A DNA stretch of 64,000 nucleotides from Paguma larvata (Eukaryota; Chordata; Mammalia; Carnivora; Viverridae). Both the position numbers and the translations under genes were made by a program. How positions within the stretch are numbered: position 1 is the first letter of the stretch; every line of letters starts with the position of its first letter. Below, one piece after another: positions 63,796-64,000 of the stretch. A model generated the notes under the pieces. That model was given only the letters and a program-made list of their open reading frames with translations. It did no database searches and was not told where the DNA came from. The DNA lies in the NCBI GenBank assembly GCA_030068075.1, contig CM057844.1, forward strand, positions 2,790,001-2,854,000, read 5' to 3'.

Positions 63796-64000
63796 ATTTT
63801 TCACACCTTCTCTAGGACTTTCAGACTGGAGTCTTTTTGGTGTTTTTGGTTTTTTTTTTTAATTCTCCAAAGCAAACCCTCTTTAGGGAGCTGTGGGATA
63901 ATTCACAACATAGGGAAGGTGCAGTGAGTCAGCTGCTTCAAACTGCAATCAGCCTCACAAAGGTTATAGTTCTTCCAGTTATAGAATTTGGACTAGGTGC
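63796..64000. other. Unique DNA to the right edge
   Basis: No exon or repeat recognised. A poly(T) run lies at 63850-63861. GTGAGTCAGCTGC at about 63925-63937 contains a TGAGTCAGC motif (AP-1/MARE-like), which may be chance. Confidence 0.45.

Noticed and set aside
1..64000. CRISPR arrays, operons, phage or bacterial defence systems
   Set aside because: The repeats are dispersed mammalian retroposons with TSDs; there are no regularly spaced repeats and no prokaryotic gene arrangement.

Overview
This window is non-coding mammalian nuclear DNA, most likely from a cat (Felidae). The main evidence is 21 tRNA-Lys-derived carnivore SINEs (Can-SINE/SINEC type). They carry a 'GGGGCACCTGGGTGGCTCAG' head, an inner segment ending in a CT-rich tract, and an AATAAA-rich tail; the minus copies open with the felid-style T-rich arm. 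Carnivore LINE-1 3' ends ('GGATGAGCACTGGGTGTTAT') support the same reading. The species cannot be fixed from the sequence alone. There is no bacterial, phage, CRISPR or operon structure.

No complete protein-coding gene can be supported. The left edge (about 1-600) is CpG-rich and looks like the shoulder of a CpG island, with a good splice-donor match at 406/407. One well-formed candidate internal exon lies at 38261-38365 (+), with a pyrimidine tract, AG acceptor, 105 open bases and a GT donor. A short Gly-X-Y (collagen-like) coding stretch sits near 63350-63406 (+) but lacks good splice signals. If these belong together, the window would be mostly large introns of one plus-strand gene, but that is inference. 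All other open frames are short, overlap in several frames and look like chance.

The bulk of the sequence is layered repeats. The oldest are MIR SINEs, L2, old L1M/HAL1-like LINEs, MER5A and other hAT-type fossils, MER2/Tigger and Tigger1 elements with TA target duplications, MaLR-type LTRs, and two copies of a palindromic DNA-transposon-like repeat. Over these lie the SINECs, many with readable target-site duplications (TSDs), and several young 5'-truncated LINE-1s.

Layout: 1-6.6 kb CpG-rich edge and ancient repeats; 6.6-17.3 kb SINEs, two young L1s and a Tigger; 17.3-27.7 kb SINEs, L2 and a large old L1; 27.7-32.5 kb the most repeat-poor stretch; 32.5-40.3 kb old L1, microsatellites and the candidate exon; 40.3-42.2 kb a young rearranged L1; 42.2-49.3 kb mostly unique; 49.3-62.1 kb dense nested repeats; 62.1-64 kb unique DNA with the Gly-X-Y stretch and a last young L1.

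The most notable structure is mechanistic: three of the four youngest L1 insertions carry a 5' inversion (twin priming). One has its two halves abutting almost exactly at the seam. One landed in the tail of a SINE. One has an inverted part of only about 56 bp. I found no evidence of a new multi-gene biological system.
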